A DNA stretch of 64,000 nt from contig CAVOJY010000005.1 in NCBI GenBank assembly GCA_963696405.1, positions 248,001-312,000 of the forward strand. Direction: 5' to 3'. Shown here in pieces: positions 18,157-25,825 of this stretch. The translations under genes were made by a program, and so were the position numbers. The notes under the pieces are model-generated. The model was given only the letters and a program-made list of their open reading frames with translations. It searched no databases and was not told the origin of the DNA. Source of the stretch: CAVOJY01 sp963696405 (GTDB lineage: Bacteria > Chloroflexota > Limnocylindria > Limnocylindrales > CSP1-4). Each line of letters opens with the position of its first letter. Position 1 is the stretch's first letter.

Positions 18157-18205
18157 CGGCGTCAGCGGCGGGCCGGCGTCAGCGGCGGGCCGGCGTCAGC
18201 GGCGG
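18157..18205. repeat. 17-bp tandem repeat spanning the dnaE2 stop codon
   Basis: The unit cggcgtcagcggcgggc occurs at 18157-18173 and 18174-18190 and partially at 18191-18205. Each copy carries a TGA on the minus strand, and the dnaE2 stop (18198-18196) is in the innermost copy. It lies between the convergent galK and dnaE2 ends. Confidence 0.75.
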
Positions 18206-21200
18206 CGCATCCCCGCATACCCCAGCTGGCGGACGCCTTCGGGCCGCTCCGGTCCTCCGGCCGCGCGCGCGATCTCGGGAAGGGGCCTGATCCGCCGCGC
18301 GACCAGGTTCACCACCGCGCCTTCGCGCTGCAGCTCGCCCTCGACCCAGAGAAGCGCGTGCCGCCGGACAACGCCGCGGAGCCGCTCCCACGTGTCGGGC
18401 CAGAGCGTCACGTTCGCCATGCCCGTTTCATCCTCCAGCGCCAGGAACACGGTCCCCCTCGCGGTCATGGGGTGCTGGCGGGTGACGATGAGCCCACCGA
18501 TGGCCACCCGCCCGCGCGGGTGGTCGGCCAGCCGTGCGATGGGGAACGCCCCGAGCCGCTCGAGCGCCGGACGGAAGAGCTCGACCACCTGGTGCCGGGC
18601 GTCGAGCGAGAGGATCGCGTAGCTGTCGGCGAGCCGCTCGAGTTCGGTGGGCTCCGGGAGATCCGGCGCCTCGGTCGGTGGCAGCCCCAGCGTGAGCGGC
18701 ACGGCCCGCGCCCGGCCGTCCGCGCCCTTGTTCTCTTCCGCGAGCGGTGGTGAGCACGCAGCGGAGCGTGAAGGGGGGGTTGCCGGGGATCTCTCTTCCG
18801 CGAGCGGTCGTGTGCTCGCCGCGGGGAGTGGAAGGGGGGTGGCCCGCATCTCCTCCGCGAGCGGCGACGTGTGCGCGGGTGGGACTTCGGAGGGGGGTGA
18901 CGGGGGGTCGTCCGGGAAGCGCGAGGCGACCCGGGCCTTTGGGCTCGCCGGAGCCGAGCGCGGACCGGCGACCTCCCGGCAGGACCCCCCGGTACTCCCC
19001 CCCTCGGCGTGCACGCGGACCGCGGAGCGGGCCAGTGCGCGCCCCGTCGCTTTCGTCGCTCCAGCCGCCCCGGCTACCTCGCGAAGCTGCCAGAGGAGTT
19101 CCCGCCGCGGCCGCCCAAGCGAGTCGAGCGCCCCGGCCCGGATGAGCCGCTCGACCACTTCCTCGGGGAGCCCGGTCCGTTCCACCACGTCGGCCAGCGA
19201 GCAGTACGGGCCGCGCTCCAGCTCGGCGTCCAGCTGCTGGCCGTGCTCCTCGCCGATCCCCTTCACGAGGTGCAGCCCGAGGCGAATGCCGTAACCCGCC
19301 GCCGACTCGGCGGCGTAGTGCCGCCGCGTCGCGGGATGGGGCACGACGCACGCGGGCGAGCGCACGATCTTCGGCCGCCGCGAGATCCCGGCCCCCTCGG
19401 GCAGCGGCTCCCCGAGTGTCCCCGGCTCCCTGGGTATCCCGGGCCCTTCAGGTGTCCCGGGCCCTCTGGGTGTCCGGGGCCCTCCGGGCATCCCGGTCCA
19501 CTCGGTCGTCGTCCGGTAGTGGCTCCGGTTCAGGTCCACCGGCAGGACTGGCACTCCGTGGCGTTTCACGTCATTTACCAGCACCTCGACCGGGTAGAAG
19601 CCCATGGGCTGGTTGTTGATGAGCCCGGTCGTGAACTGGGCCGGGTAGTAGAGCTTGAGGAAGGCCGACTCGTAGGCGGTCCGCGCGAAGGCCGCGGCGT
19701 GGCTCTTGTTGAACCCGAAGCTGGCGAAGGCGGCGACCCGTCGGAAGAGCTCCTCGGCCTGTTCGTCGGTGAGCCCGCTCACGGTGCGGCACCCGTCCAC
19801 GAACCCGCGATGGAGCTTCTCCATCTCGCGGGAAGAGCGCCACGTCCCCATGGCCCGGCGGAAACCATCCGACTCGGCCGCGCTGAAGCCGGCGACCTGG
19901 ATGGCGATCTCCATGACCTGTTCCTGGTAGAGGATGACGCCGAGGGTCTCGCGCAGGATGGGCTCCAGGCTGGGGTGGAGGTAGGTCACCGGCTCGATCC
20001 CCTGGCGGCGACGCAGGTACGGATGGACGGCGTTCCCCTGGATGGGGCCTGGGCGGATGATCGCCACCTCCACGACGAGATCGTCGAGGGTGCGCGGCCG
20101 CGACTTCGGCAGGGTCTGCATCTGGGCCCGCGACTCGACCTGGAAGACGCCCGCCGTGTCGGCCGCCTGGAGCATGCGAAAGACCTCCGGCAGGTCCTCG
20201 GGGAGGCGATCCAGATCGATGACCACGCCGCAGTCGGCGGCTATGTCGCGGAGGGCGTCGTCGATGGCGGAGAGCATGCGCAGGCCGAGCAGGTCGAGCT
20301 TGATGAGCTTCATCGTCTCGACGTCGCGCTTGTCGAACTGGACGACGACCCGGCCGGGCATGGTGGCCCGCTCGAGGGGCGCGATGTCGACCAGGGGAGC
20401 GCCGGTGACGAGCATGCCGCCGACGTGGATGCTGAGGTGCCGAGGGCGGCCGTCGATGCGCGCGCACAGCTCGAGCCAGCGCTCCCACGGGGAGAGGGCC
20501 GCGGTGGAGCCGGTGCCGGGGTGAGAGGGCCGGCCGATCGTCTCGGCGCCTGGCCCGGGCTCTGGCGCGGCGGCCGGGGGCGCGGTCGTAGGACGTACGG
20601 CGGGGGGGGCGGGGTCCGGCCGGGAGGGGTCGGGTGTTCCGGAGGGGTGCAAGCCGTCGGCGCGCGCCTCAGCGGCGCCCCACGTCTCGAGTTTCTGCCT
20701 CTCAGCCGCCCCCGGGCTCCGGTGCGGGATCCGGCGGTCTGGGGTCGCGTCCCCGGGGAGCCCCCGGGGGCCCTTCACGTTCGCGGTGGGCGCCGACCGG
20801 GGCCCCGAGAACGGCCCAGGGTGGTCCGAGCGCCGGTTCTTGCTGTCCACCAGCCCCCCGGTGAATGAGCGGCGGCATTGGGGCGGGACCGCGTCTGTTC
20901 CCGTCTTCGCCCGAATCTCCACCACCTGCGACGGGGCCGGCAGCGCACTCGGCGTCCCCTCACGCAGCCACGCGACACTGACCGGGGTGCCGCCGGTGCT
21001 GGCCGGGCCGCACTCGACGCCCGGGCGACCCTCCTCGTCCGGGCCGCCTGCGCCGCTCCCGCCTGCCTTACCGTCCGGGCCGCACTCGACGCCCGGGCGA
21101 CCCTCCTCGTCCGGGCCGCCTGCGCCGCTCCCGCCTGCCTTACTGGTGGGATCGCTATATCGGGGGCTTCGCGAGAGATCAGCCGTCCCAAGGGGCAGGA

Positions 21201-23571
21201 TGGGGGCACGAGCGGGGCCAGGAGGGCCACCCACGCAGAGGACGAGCGTCCCGGCACGCTCGGCCAGCGCCCCCCCGGCAGGCAAACGGATCGGCTTGCT
21301 ACTCTCGACTGCGGCTTCAGCCCCGGCCAGGCCCCGGGATACTGATGCCGGCAGTACCGTCGCCTGCTGCGCCGCAGACAATGCGGGGGCGGGTCGTCCC
21401 AGGGTGGACTGTGCCGTCGCTGGTCGTCCGGCTCCCGGATGAGTCGTGCGCAGCCACGCGACACTGACCGGGGTGTCGCCGGGGCCGCCCTCGTCGTCCG
21501 AGGGGCCACGGCGGAGGATGGTCCGGGGGGCAAACCGCTCGTCGTCCGAGGGGCCACGGCGCGCGGTCCCGCCCTCGCCGCGTCCCGCGTCCTCTCGCCG
21601 GGGGAGTCGGCCGTTCCCCTGCTCGCCGGCACCGCCTGTCGCCAGTCGGCCGCCCCGCGGGTGGTTCAACTGGCCCATGCCATCGACAAATCCCGAGGAA
21701 GCCGCGAGCGCGTCTGCGACCTCCGGTCGGGACTGACCGGCGCGCTGGTGGCGGGACTCCCCGGCCGCCCCGGCGCTCTCCGCCGGCTCGAAGAACTCCG
21801 TGAACCCTCCGTCCGCCTCCAGGTCGCGCCGCACCATGACCGAGTCGTACGTCTCGAGCGACTTCGCCACCCGGTCCACCAGCGGGCGCGGGAAGCCCAG
21901 GGCGTAACCCACCTCTCGGACCGCCGACCGCGCCCGGTACGTCACGATGTTGCAGACCATCCCCGCGTGGTCGGCGCCGTAGCGGTCGTAGACGTAGCGG
22001 ATGACCTCCTCGCGGCGCGACGAGGCGAAGTCGATGTCCACGTCGGGGTAGGACGTGCGGCCCTCGTTGATGAAGCGCTCGAAGAGAAGCCGGTGGCGGA
22101 TGGGATCCACGCGGGTGATACCGAGGACGTAGGCCACGATCGAGTCGCCCGCGCTCCCCCGCCCCTGGGCCGGGATGCCCCGCTCGCGCGCGAACCGCAT
22201 GAGGTCCCAGCAGATGAGGAAGAACTCGGCGAGGCCCGTCCGCTCGATGACGTCGAGCTCGTGGGCGAGCTGCGTGAGCACCTGCGGCGTCACCGGGTGG
22301 TACCGGCGGCGCGCGCCCTCGTGACAGAGCGCGGCGAGGTACGAGAAGGCCGTTTCCGGCTTCGGAACATCGAACCCGGGGAAACGGTAACGCTCGAAGC
22401 CCAGGTCCACCCGGCAGCGTTCGGCCAGGGCGACCGCGTTGCCTACCCCCTCGCGCCAGGCCCGTCGCACGAGCGGGTCGGCACCCGGGTCCCCCGGGGG
22501 CATGGCGAGGAGCTCCGCAGCACCCTTCAGGTGGTACTCGCCGTTCGGGCGCCGGAGGTGGGCGCTCTCGTCGAGCGTCAGGCCGTGGCGGATCGCCACG
22601 AGCACGTCCTGCAGCTCGCGATCCCCGGGGAGCGCATAGTGGACGTCGTTCGTGACAATGACCGGGAGGCCGATCTCGGCGGCGAGGAGGGCGGTTTCCG
22701 CGACGAGCCAGTCGTCGTCGGGCAGAAGGTGGTGCTGAAGCTCGAGGAAGAAGCCGCCGAGGCCGGGGATGCCAACGGGCGCCGAGATTGCTCGACCCGC
22801 CGGGCCCGACCGACCTGCCCGACCCGCCAGACCCGTCCGGCCTGGGGTTCTGCGCTCCGGCCCCGACCCGAAGAGCCGCGCGTACCGCCGCGCCGCCTGT
22901 GCAGCTCCTTCCCGGTCCCCGGCCAGCAGGCGCCGGGCGATCTCCCCGTGCCGGCAGCCCGACAGCGCAACGAGCCCCTCGACGTTCCGTTCGAGAAGCT
23001 GGTGGGAGAACCTTGGTACCCCCTTCGTCCCGGCCAGGTTCGCCGCACTGACGAGCCGGCAGAGGCTGCGGTACCCCGCCATGTCCCGGGCGAGGAGCAC
23101 GAGGTGCGGCCCACGGGCCTCCTCACCCACCCGCCGGTAGTCCTCGCGCACCGGGGCCCGGTGGCCGGGAAGCCGTGTCCGTTCGGCGTGCGGTCGCACC
23201 GGGATGCCACCCCGCACGCCACCTGCGGCCGCGCGCGGGCTCTCGTCCGGGCCCATCTCCACTCCCTCGGCGAGGGGCCGGTGCCGCGTCGCACCTCGCC
23301 ACCTCGCACCCCGCCGCGCCGGCACCACCACGCCGTCCGGGTCGGGGACCACAGGGTCGAGCAGCTCGATCTCGACCCCGACGATCCCCCGCAGCCCGGC
23401 GGACTCGGCCGCAGTCGCGAAGCGGACGGCTCCGTAGAGCCCCTGGTGGTCGGTGACCGCGAGCGCCGTCAGCCCGAGCTGTACCGCCCGATCGACCAGC
23501 TCGTCCGCGGCGGACGCGCCGTCCAGGAAGGAAAACTCGGTATGACAGTGGAGTTCGGCGTAAGTAGCCAT
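18196..23571 (-). CDS. dnaE2: Error-prone DNA polymerase DnaE2 (ImuC), enlarged by low-complexity insertions
   Basis: Alpha subunit of the translesion polymerase that works with ImuA and ImuB. At 1791 residues it is about 700 longer than usual. Order: PHP domain (HCHTEFSFLDGAS at the start; VTNDVHYALPGDRELQDVL later), palm with GRGSAGDSIVAYVLGIT and the catalytic YPDVDIDFASSRR, then HVGGMLVT, FDKRDVETMKLIKLDLLGL, the fingers region VEVAIIRPGPIQG and FNKSHAAAFARTAY, a helix-hairpin region, and a C-terminal OB domain (ARGTVFLALEDETG). Pro/Gly/Arg-rich insertions lie at about residues 90-140, 235-270, 595-1024 (the largest), 1357-1414 and 1517-1617. All keep the frame, and several contain exact DNA repeats. 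It starts at 23571, 49 bases downstream of an SOS box overlapping a TATAAT -10. Catalytic motifs look intact, so it may still work. Confidence 0.93.
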   Translation of the reverse strand: MATYAELHCHTEFSFLDGASAADELVDRAVQLGLTALAVTDHQGLYGAVRFATAAESAGLRGIVGVEIELLDPVVPDPDGVVVPARRGARWRGATRHRPLAEGVEMGPDESPRAAAGGVRGGIPVRPHAERTRLPGHRAPVREDYRRVGEEARGPHLVLLARDMAGYRSLCRLVSAANLAGTKGVPRFSHQLLERNVEGLVALSGCRHGEIARRLLAGDREGAAQAARRYARLFGSGPERRTPGRTGLAGRAGRSGPAGRAISAPVGIPGLGGFFLELQHHLLPDDDWLVAETALLAAEIGLPVIVTNDVHYALPGDRELQDVLVAIRHGLTLDESAHLRRPNGEYHLKGAAELLAMPPGDPGADPLVRRAWREGVGNAVALAERCRVDLGFERYRFPGFDVPKPETAFSYLAALCHEGARRRYHPVTPQVLTQLAHELDVIERTGLAEFFLICWDLMRFARERGIPAQGRGSAGDSIVAYVLGITRVDPIRHRLLFERFINEGRTSYPDVDIDFASSRREEVIRYVYDRYGADHAGMVCNIVTYRARSAVREVGYALGFPRPLVDRVAKSLETYDSVMVRRDLEADGGFTEFFEPAESAGAAGESRHQRAGQSRPEVADALAASSGFVDGMGQLNHPRGGRLATGGAGEQGNGRLPRREDAGRGEGGTARRGPSDDERFAPRTILRRGPSDDEGGPGDTPVSVAWLRTTHPGAGRPATAQSTLGRPAPALSAAQQATVLPASVSRGLAGAEAAVESSKPIRLPAGGALAERAGTLVLCVGGPPGPARAPILPLGTADLSRSPRYSDPTSKAGGSGAGGPDEEGRPGVECGPDGKAGGSGAGGPDEEGRPGVECGPASTGGTPVSVAWLREGTPSALPAPSQVVEIRAKTGTDAVPPQCRRSFTGGLVDSKNRRSDHPGPFSGPRSAPTANVKGPRGLPGDATPDRRIPHRSPGAAERQKLETWGAAEARADGLHPSGTPDPSRPDPAPPAVRPTTAPPAAAPEPGPGAETIGRPSHPGTGSTAALSPWERWLELCARIDGRPRHLSIHVGGMLVTGAPLVDIAPLERATMPGRVVVQFDKRDVETMKLIKLDLLGLRMLSAIDDALRDIAADCGVVIDLDRLPEDLPEVFRMLQAADTAGVFQVESRAQMQTLPKSRPRTLDDLVVEVAIIRPGPIQGNAVHPYLRRRQGIEPVTYLHPSLEPILRETLGVILYQEQVMEIAIQVAGFSAAESDGFRRAMGTWRSSREMEKLHRGFVDGCRTVSGLTDEQAEELFRRVAAFASFGFNKSHAAAFARTAYESAFLKLYYPAQFTTGLINNQPMGFYPVEVLVNDVKRHGVPVLPVDLNRSHYRTTTEWTGMPGGPRTPRGPGTPEGPGIPREPGTLGEPLPEGAGISRRPKIVRSPACVVPHPATRRHYAAESAAGYGIRLGLHLVKGIGEEHGQQLDAELERGPYCSLADVVERTGLPEEVVERLIRAGALDSLGRPRRELLWQLREVAGAAGATKATGRALARSAVRVHAEGGSTGGSCREVAGPRSAPASPKARVASRFPDDPPSPPSEVPPAHTSPLAEEMRATPLPLPAASTRPLAEERSPATPPSRSAACSPPLAEENKGADGRARAVPLTLGLPPTEAPDLPEPTELERLADSYAILSLDARHQVVELFRPALERLGAFPIARLADHPRGRVAIGGLIVTRQHPMTARGTVFLALEDETGMANVTLWPDTWERLRGVVRRHALLWVEGELQREGAVVNLVARRIRPLPEIARAAGGPERPEGVRQLGYAGMRRR
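18732..18900. repeat. Three degenerate repeats of about 60 bp inside dnaE2
   Basis: Copies begin at 18732, 18792 and 18849, each opening with tctcttccgcgagcgg or a close variant and ending in a G-run. In the minus-strand protein they give PLAEE three times within a Pro/Ala-rich insertion. The period is 60 then 57 bases, so the reading frame is kept. Confidence 0.7.
20963..20989. repeat. 27-bp direct repeat inside dnaE2 (partner at 21449-21475)
   Basis: The 27 bases at 20963-20989 recur exactly at 21449-21475. They start cgcagccacgcgacactg and encode TPVSVAWLR on the minus strand both times. The flanks also match partly (TPVSVAWLREG and TPVSVAWLRTT). The copies are 486 bases apart, a multiple of three. 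Confidence 0.75.
21003..21143. repeat. Exact 69-bp tandem duplication (72-bp period) inside dnaE2
   Basis: Bases 21003-21071 are repeated exactly at 21075-21143. The 72-base period keeps the frame and gives two copies of a 23-residue Gly-rich unit (KAGGSGAGGPDEEGRPGVEC...). It lies in the largest DnaE2 insertion. Confidence 0.85.
21490..21561. repeat. 24-bp direct repeat (48-bp period) inside dnaE2
   Basis: ctcgtcgtccgaggggccac plus gcg is found at 21490-21513 and again at 21538-21561. On the minus strand both copies encode RRGPSDDE within the largest DnaE2 insertion. The period is a multiple of three. Confidence 0.75.
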
Positions 23572-23615
23572 GATCGGCCGTGGTTCATCATTCCGACCCG
23601 AATTCCGACCCGGCG

Positions 23616-23644
23616 ATTATAGAACAGACGTTCTATCTAGTCGC
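23616..23644 (-). promoter_or_regulatory. dnaE2 promoter overlapped by a LexA (SOS) box
   Basis: On the minus strand, a -35-like GCGACT (23644-23639), a 17-base spacer and a perfect TATAAT -10 (23621-23616). The 16-bp palindrome TAGAACAGACGTTCTA (plus strand, 23620-23635; one central mismatch) covers the spacer and the -10. It fits the GAAC-N4-GTTC SOS box of Gram-positive-type LexA. The ATG follows about 38 bases after the predicted transcript start. Confidence 0.85.
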
Positions 23645-23708
23645 CATGACCGACGGGACTGCGCCTCGCAGAACAGGTGCCTCGCACCACGCGGCGGACG
23701 CTCCGGCC

Positions 23709-24590
23709 TCAGAAGACCCGCCGGCGCAGGATGAGGGTGCGTCCATCCGCAGACCGGACCTCGAGGTCCGCCCAGCCGTCGCGGCCAAGACGGAGCAGGC
23801 CCTCGTCGCCCATGGAGTCTGACAGCGCAAGCGAACCGTGGCCGCGCACGATCCAGCCAAAGGGCCGGGGCGCCAGCTCGGTCGTGAGAACCCCGATCGC
23901 CTCCGCGCGGAAGGGGTCGGGTGATCCACCTCCGTCGGGCGAGCCGGTCCCCTCATTGGACCCATCCAAGCCGAGCCATGCGTCCGCGACGAACGCGATC
24001 CGCGACGGCGCCGGCATGCCCAGGCCGTGGATGCCGGCCGTCGTGCCACGGATCTCCTCGTCCACCGTCACCGTCCCGATACCGCGGACCCGGACCTCCC
24101 CGGACAGCCGAATCGGGCTGGACGCTCCGCGGCCGGGCCCTCCGCGACCGGCCAGCCGGGCGGCTATGGGCGCGGCTGTCTCCGGATCGATTTCCTCTGC
24201 AAGGGCCCCCGCGTGATCGAACGTCGGCTGGCGATACCCGCGGCCCCAGCTCGTCATCGCGGCGGCGGCGTACAACCCGAAGATGGCGAGCGCCTCGGCC
24301 GGACGAGGCGCTCCCGGGTCAAGCAGGCCGCGCATCGGAAGAAGCAGCCGGGTCTTCGCCAGCCGACGCGCAACGTGACGCGCCAGACCGATCCCGTGCG
24401 TCTCGTACGCCGCGCGTGCGTCACCCGCCGGCACGTACCCGGGGTCTCCGAGCGCGCGCAGGATGTCCGCAAGGGTGGGCCGCAGGATGCCCGTCGGCGA
24501 CATTGCCACGGGTGAGGCCGCCTCGGCGGAAGCCGCCTCGGGGGAAGCCGCCGCAATCGGGGTCGTGTTTGTCGTCTTCATGCCGATCAT
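23709..24590 (-). CDS. Hypothetical protein between dnaE2 and the imuAB operon
   Basis: I do not recognise this 293-residue protein. After an Ala/Pro-rich start there is a helical region (LADILRALGDPGYVPAGDARAAYETHG, HVARRLAKTRLLLPMRGLLD) and an Ala-rich hydrophobic patch (ALAIFGLYAAAAMTSWGRGY). The C-terminal half is beta-rich (LSGEVRVRGIGTVTVDEEIRG, WADLEVRSADGRTLILRRRVF). No catalytic motif is visible. The start is ATG 24590 or ATG 24581, neither with a clear ribosome site. Its stop is about 60 bases from the dnaE2 SOS promoter, so it is probably not in the SOS unit itself. Confidence 0.5.
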   Translation of the reverse strand: MIGMKTTNTTPIAAASPEAASAEAASPVAMSPTGILRPTLADILRALGDPGYVPAGDARAAYETHGIGLARHVARRLAKTRLLLPMRGLLDPGAPRPAEALAIFGLYAAAAMTSWGRGYRQPTFDHAGALAEEIDPETAAPIAARLAGRGGPGRGASSPIRLSGEVRVRGIGTVTVDEEIRGTTAGIHGLGMPAPSRIAFVADAWLGLDGSNEGTGSPDGGGSPDPFRAEAIGVLTTELAPRPFGWIVRGHGSLALSDSMGDEGLLRLGRDGWADLEVRSADGRTLILRRRVF

Positions 24591-24644
24591 GTCAACGGTT
24601 CGGATGCGGGAGCTCGGCAGTTTGCGCGGGGGTATGCTTGAGCC

Positions 24645-24752
24645 ATGGGGCCATCACCACGCGAACTGCTGGGCGTCGCGGTCCTCGTCCTCACGCTGAT
24701 CGTCCTGGTCGTGCTGTTCGTCGCCGCCGCGCTGCCAGCGGCGGCCACCTGA
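24645..24752 (+). CDS. Small single-pass membrane protein (35 residues)
   Basis: The frame MGPSPRELLGVAVLVL... is a short polar start followed by one long hydrophobic helix (VLVLTLIVLVVLFVAAALP). It was found by reading the sequence between larger genes. A TATGCT -10-like hexamer ends 6 bases before the ATG, so it could be read from a leaderless transcript. It lies 17 bases upstream of a lipoprotein gene and may form a two-gene unit with it. Function unknown. Confidence 0.5.
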   Translation: MGPSPRELLGVAVLVLTLIVLVVLFVAAALPAAAT

Positions 24753-24769
24753 GGCACGGCCTGTCCCGC

Positions 24770-25270
24770 ATGAAGGGAAGGGCCACCGGCCGGCACCTGC
24801 CATTCGCCGCGTCCCTCCTCGCCGCGGCAGCCGTCGTCTTCGCGGCGTGCATCGCCCCCGGCGCGACGACCTCGCCCGCACCCGGAACCGGGTCGCCCAC
24901 GCCCACCCCATCGTCCACGCCCATCCCGACGACGATGACCGACTGGGGCCCGATCCTCGACGCCGCCCCGGCGGACCTCCCCCGCTACCCCGGGACCCAG
25001 CAGGCGACCCCCGAGGGCCCGGCGAGCGCGACCCTGACGAGCAGCTCGGACGTGGCCGCCGTGGTCGCCTGGTATGACGCCGCGATGCCGGCCGCCCGTT
25101 TCGACCGCACCTCGTCGAGCGGGCCCGACGAGAGCGGGTCGGTCGTCACCGAGTACGACGGTGCCCAACGCGCACCCGGCTGCCGGGCCCAAGTGACGGT
25201 GAGGCCGCAGGGCGGGCAGGCGCTCATCGTCGTCCTCGTCGGGGCAGCCTGCCAGGCCGCGGGCGGCTGA
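24770..25270 (+). CDS. Putative lipoprotein
   Basis: A 166-residue exported protein. Residues 1-27 are a lipoprotein signal peptide with a basic start, a hydrophobic core (FAASLLAAAAVVFAAC) and a lipobox-like VFAAC, so Cys would be lipidated and the protein anchored outside the membrane. A Thr/Pro/Ser-rich spacer (PGTGSPTPTPSSTPIP) leads to a domain of about 110 residues (ADLPRYPGTQQATPEGPASA, SSDVAAVVAWYDAAMPAARF, CRAQVTVRPQGGQALIVVLV). This resembles small lipoproteins built around a VAxWYxxxL pattern found in Actinomycetota and Chloroflexota. No enzymatic motif is seen. A strong intrinsic terminator lies about 180 bases downstream. Confidence 0.65.
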   Translation: MKGRATGRHLPFAASLLAAAAVVFAACIAPGATTSPAPGTGSPTPTPSSTPIPTTMTDWGPILDAAPADLPRYPGTQQATPEGPASATLTSSSDVAAVVAWYDAAMPAARFDRTSSSGPDESGSVVTEYDGAQRAPGCRAQVTVRPQGGQALIVVLVGAACQAAGG

Positions 25271-25286
25271 CGGAGCACGCCTCCGG

Positions 25287-25316
25287 ATTTCGCGCGACGA
25301 GATTTCGCGCGACGAG
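25287..25316. repeat. Exact 15-bp tandem repeat
   Basis: atttcgcgcgacgag at 25287-25301 is repeated immediately at 25302-25316, in the non-coding stretch between the lipoprotein gene and the DUF6504 gene. Confidence 0.7.
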
Positions 25317-25453
25317 CGGAAAGCTCGAATTCGTCGGGAAGGGCGTCACACTTCCGGCCGCCTCCTCGTCATCAGTGCACACCATCTCCCCGCTGGTGCG
25401 GCCGGTCGGTTCGTGCCTTCTCCTCCTCGGGCCCGGACCTCGGCAATGCGGTT

Positions 25454-25492
25454 GACTCGACCCCGGTGCTCGGCCGGGGTCGAGTCGTTTTT
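25454..25492 (+). terminator. Intrinsic terminator with T-run
   Basis: GACTCGACCCCGG (25454-25466), a 7-base loop, then the perfect complement CCGGGGTCGAGTC (25474-25486), followed by GTTTTT (25487-25492). This is a 13-bp stem with a T5 tract on the plus strand, the clearest rho-independent terminator in the window. It would end transcripts from the small membrane protein and lipoprotein genes. The rest of 25271-25576 holds no gene. Confidence 0.85.
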
Positions 25493-25576
25493 CGTTCCGG
25501 GTCGTTCTCGAGGCCGAGTCGTTATCCGCTCCGGCCCTGTTCGTCCCGTGCGACCTCCGGGTCGACCGGCGATGCG

Positions 25577-25825
25577 TCAGTCGTACAACCGCTCCAGGTG
25601 CCAGGTCCCATCCACGCCGTCGCGGTAGATGAGCGCGAGCAGGTGGGGCCCGGCGACCTTGTAGTAGTCGCGCACGATCGGCCGGCGCCACCAGGCCTCC
25701 TCGATCCGCCAGCGGTTGCAGACATCGATCCGCTCGCGTCGACCCCGCCAGGCGAAGGCGACCGGCCTGCCGCCGGCATCAAGCTCGACCTCGATCGGGG
25801 GGTGCTCCTCGAGCAGGCGGGTCAT
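25577..25825 (-). CDS. DUF6504 family protein, coupled to imuB
   Basis: An 82-residue protein (MTRLLEEHPPIEVELDAGG, FAWRGRRERIDVCNRWRIEEAWWRRP, RDYYKVAGPHLLALIYRDG, WHLERLYD). The Trp/Arg-rich pattern matches DUF6504, a short family that often sits right after the Y-family-like imuB gene. Its function is not established; a role in the mutasome is inferred from position only. The ATG at 25825 lies inside the end of imuB (47-base overlap) with AAAGG upstream, so translation is probably coupled. It is the last gene of the SOS-controlled imuA-imuB unit. Confidence 0.75.
   Translation of the reverse strand: MTRLLEEHPPIEVELDAGGRPVAFAWRGRRERIDVCNRWRIEEAWWRRPIVRDYYKVAGPHLLALIYRDGVDGTWHLERLYD

Noticed and set aside
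21439..23622. A 727-codon open frame on the plus strand
   Set aside because: It is the complement of dnaE2. The minus strand carries all the polymerase motifs, so this is a shadow of GC-rich codon use.
23580..23822. Small plus-strand frame just beyond the dnaE2 SOS box
   Set aside because: It overlaps the end of the 23709-24590 gene on the other strand and has no ribosome site or recognisable protein pattern.
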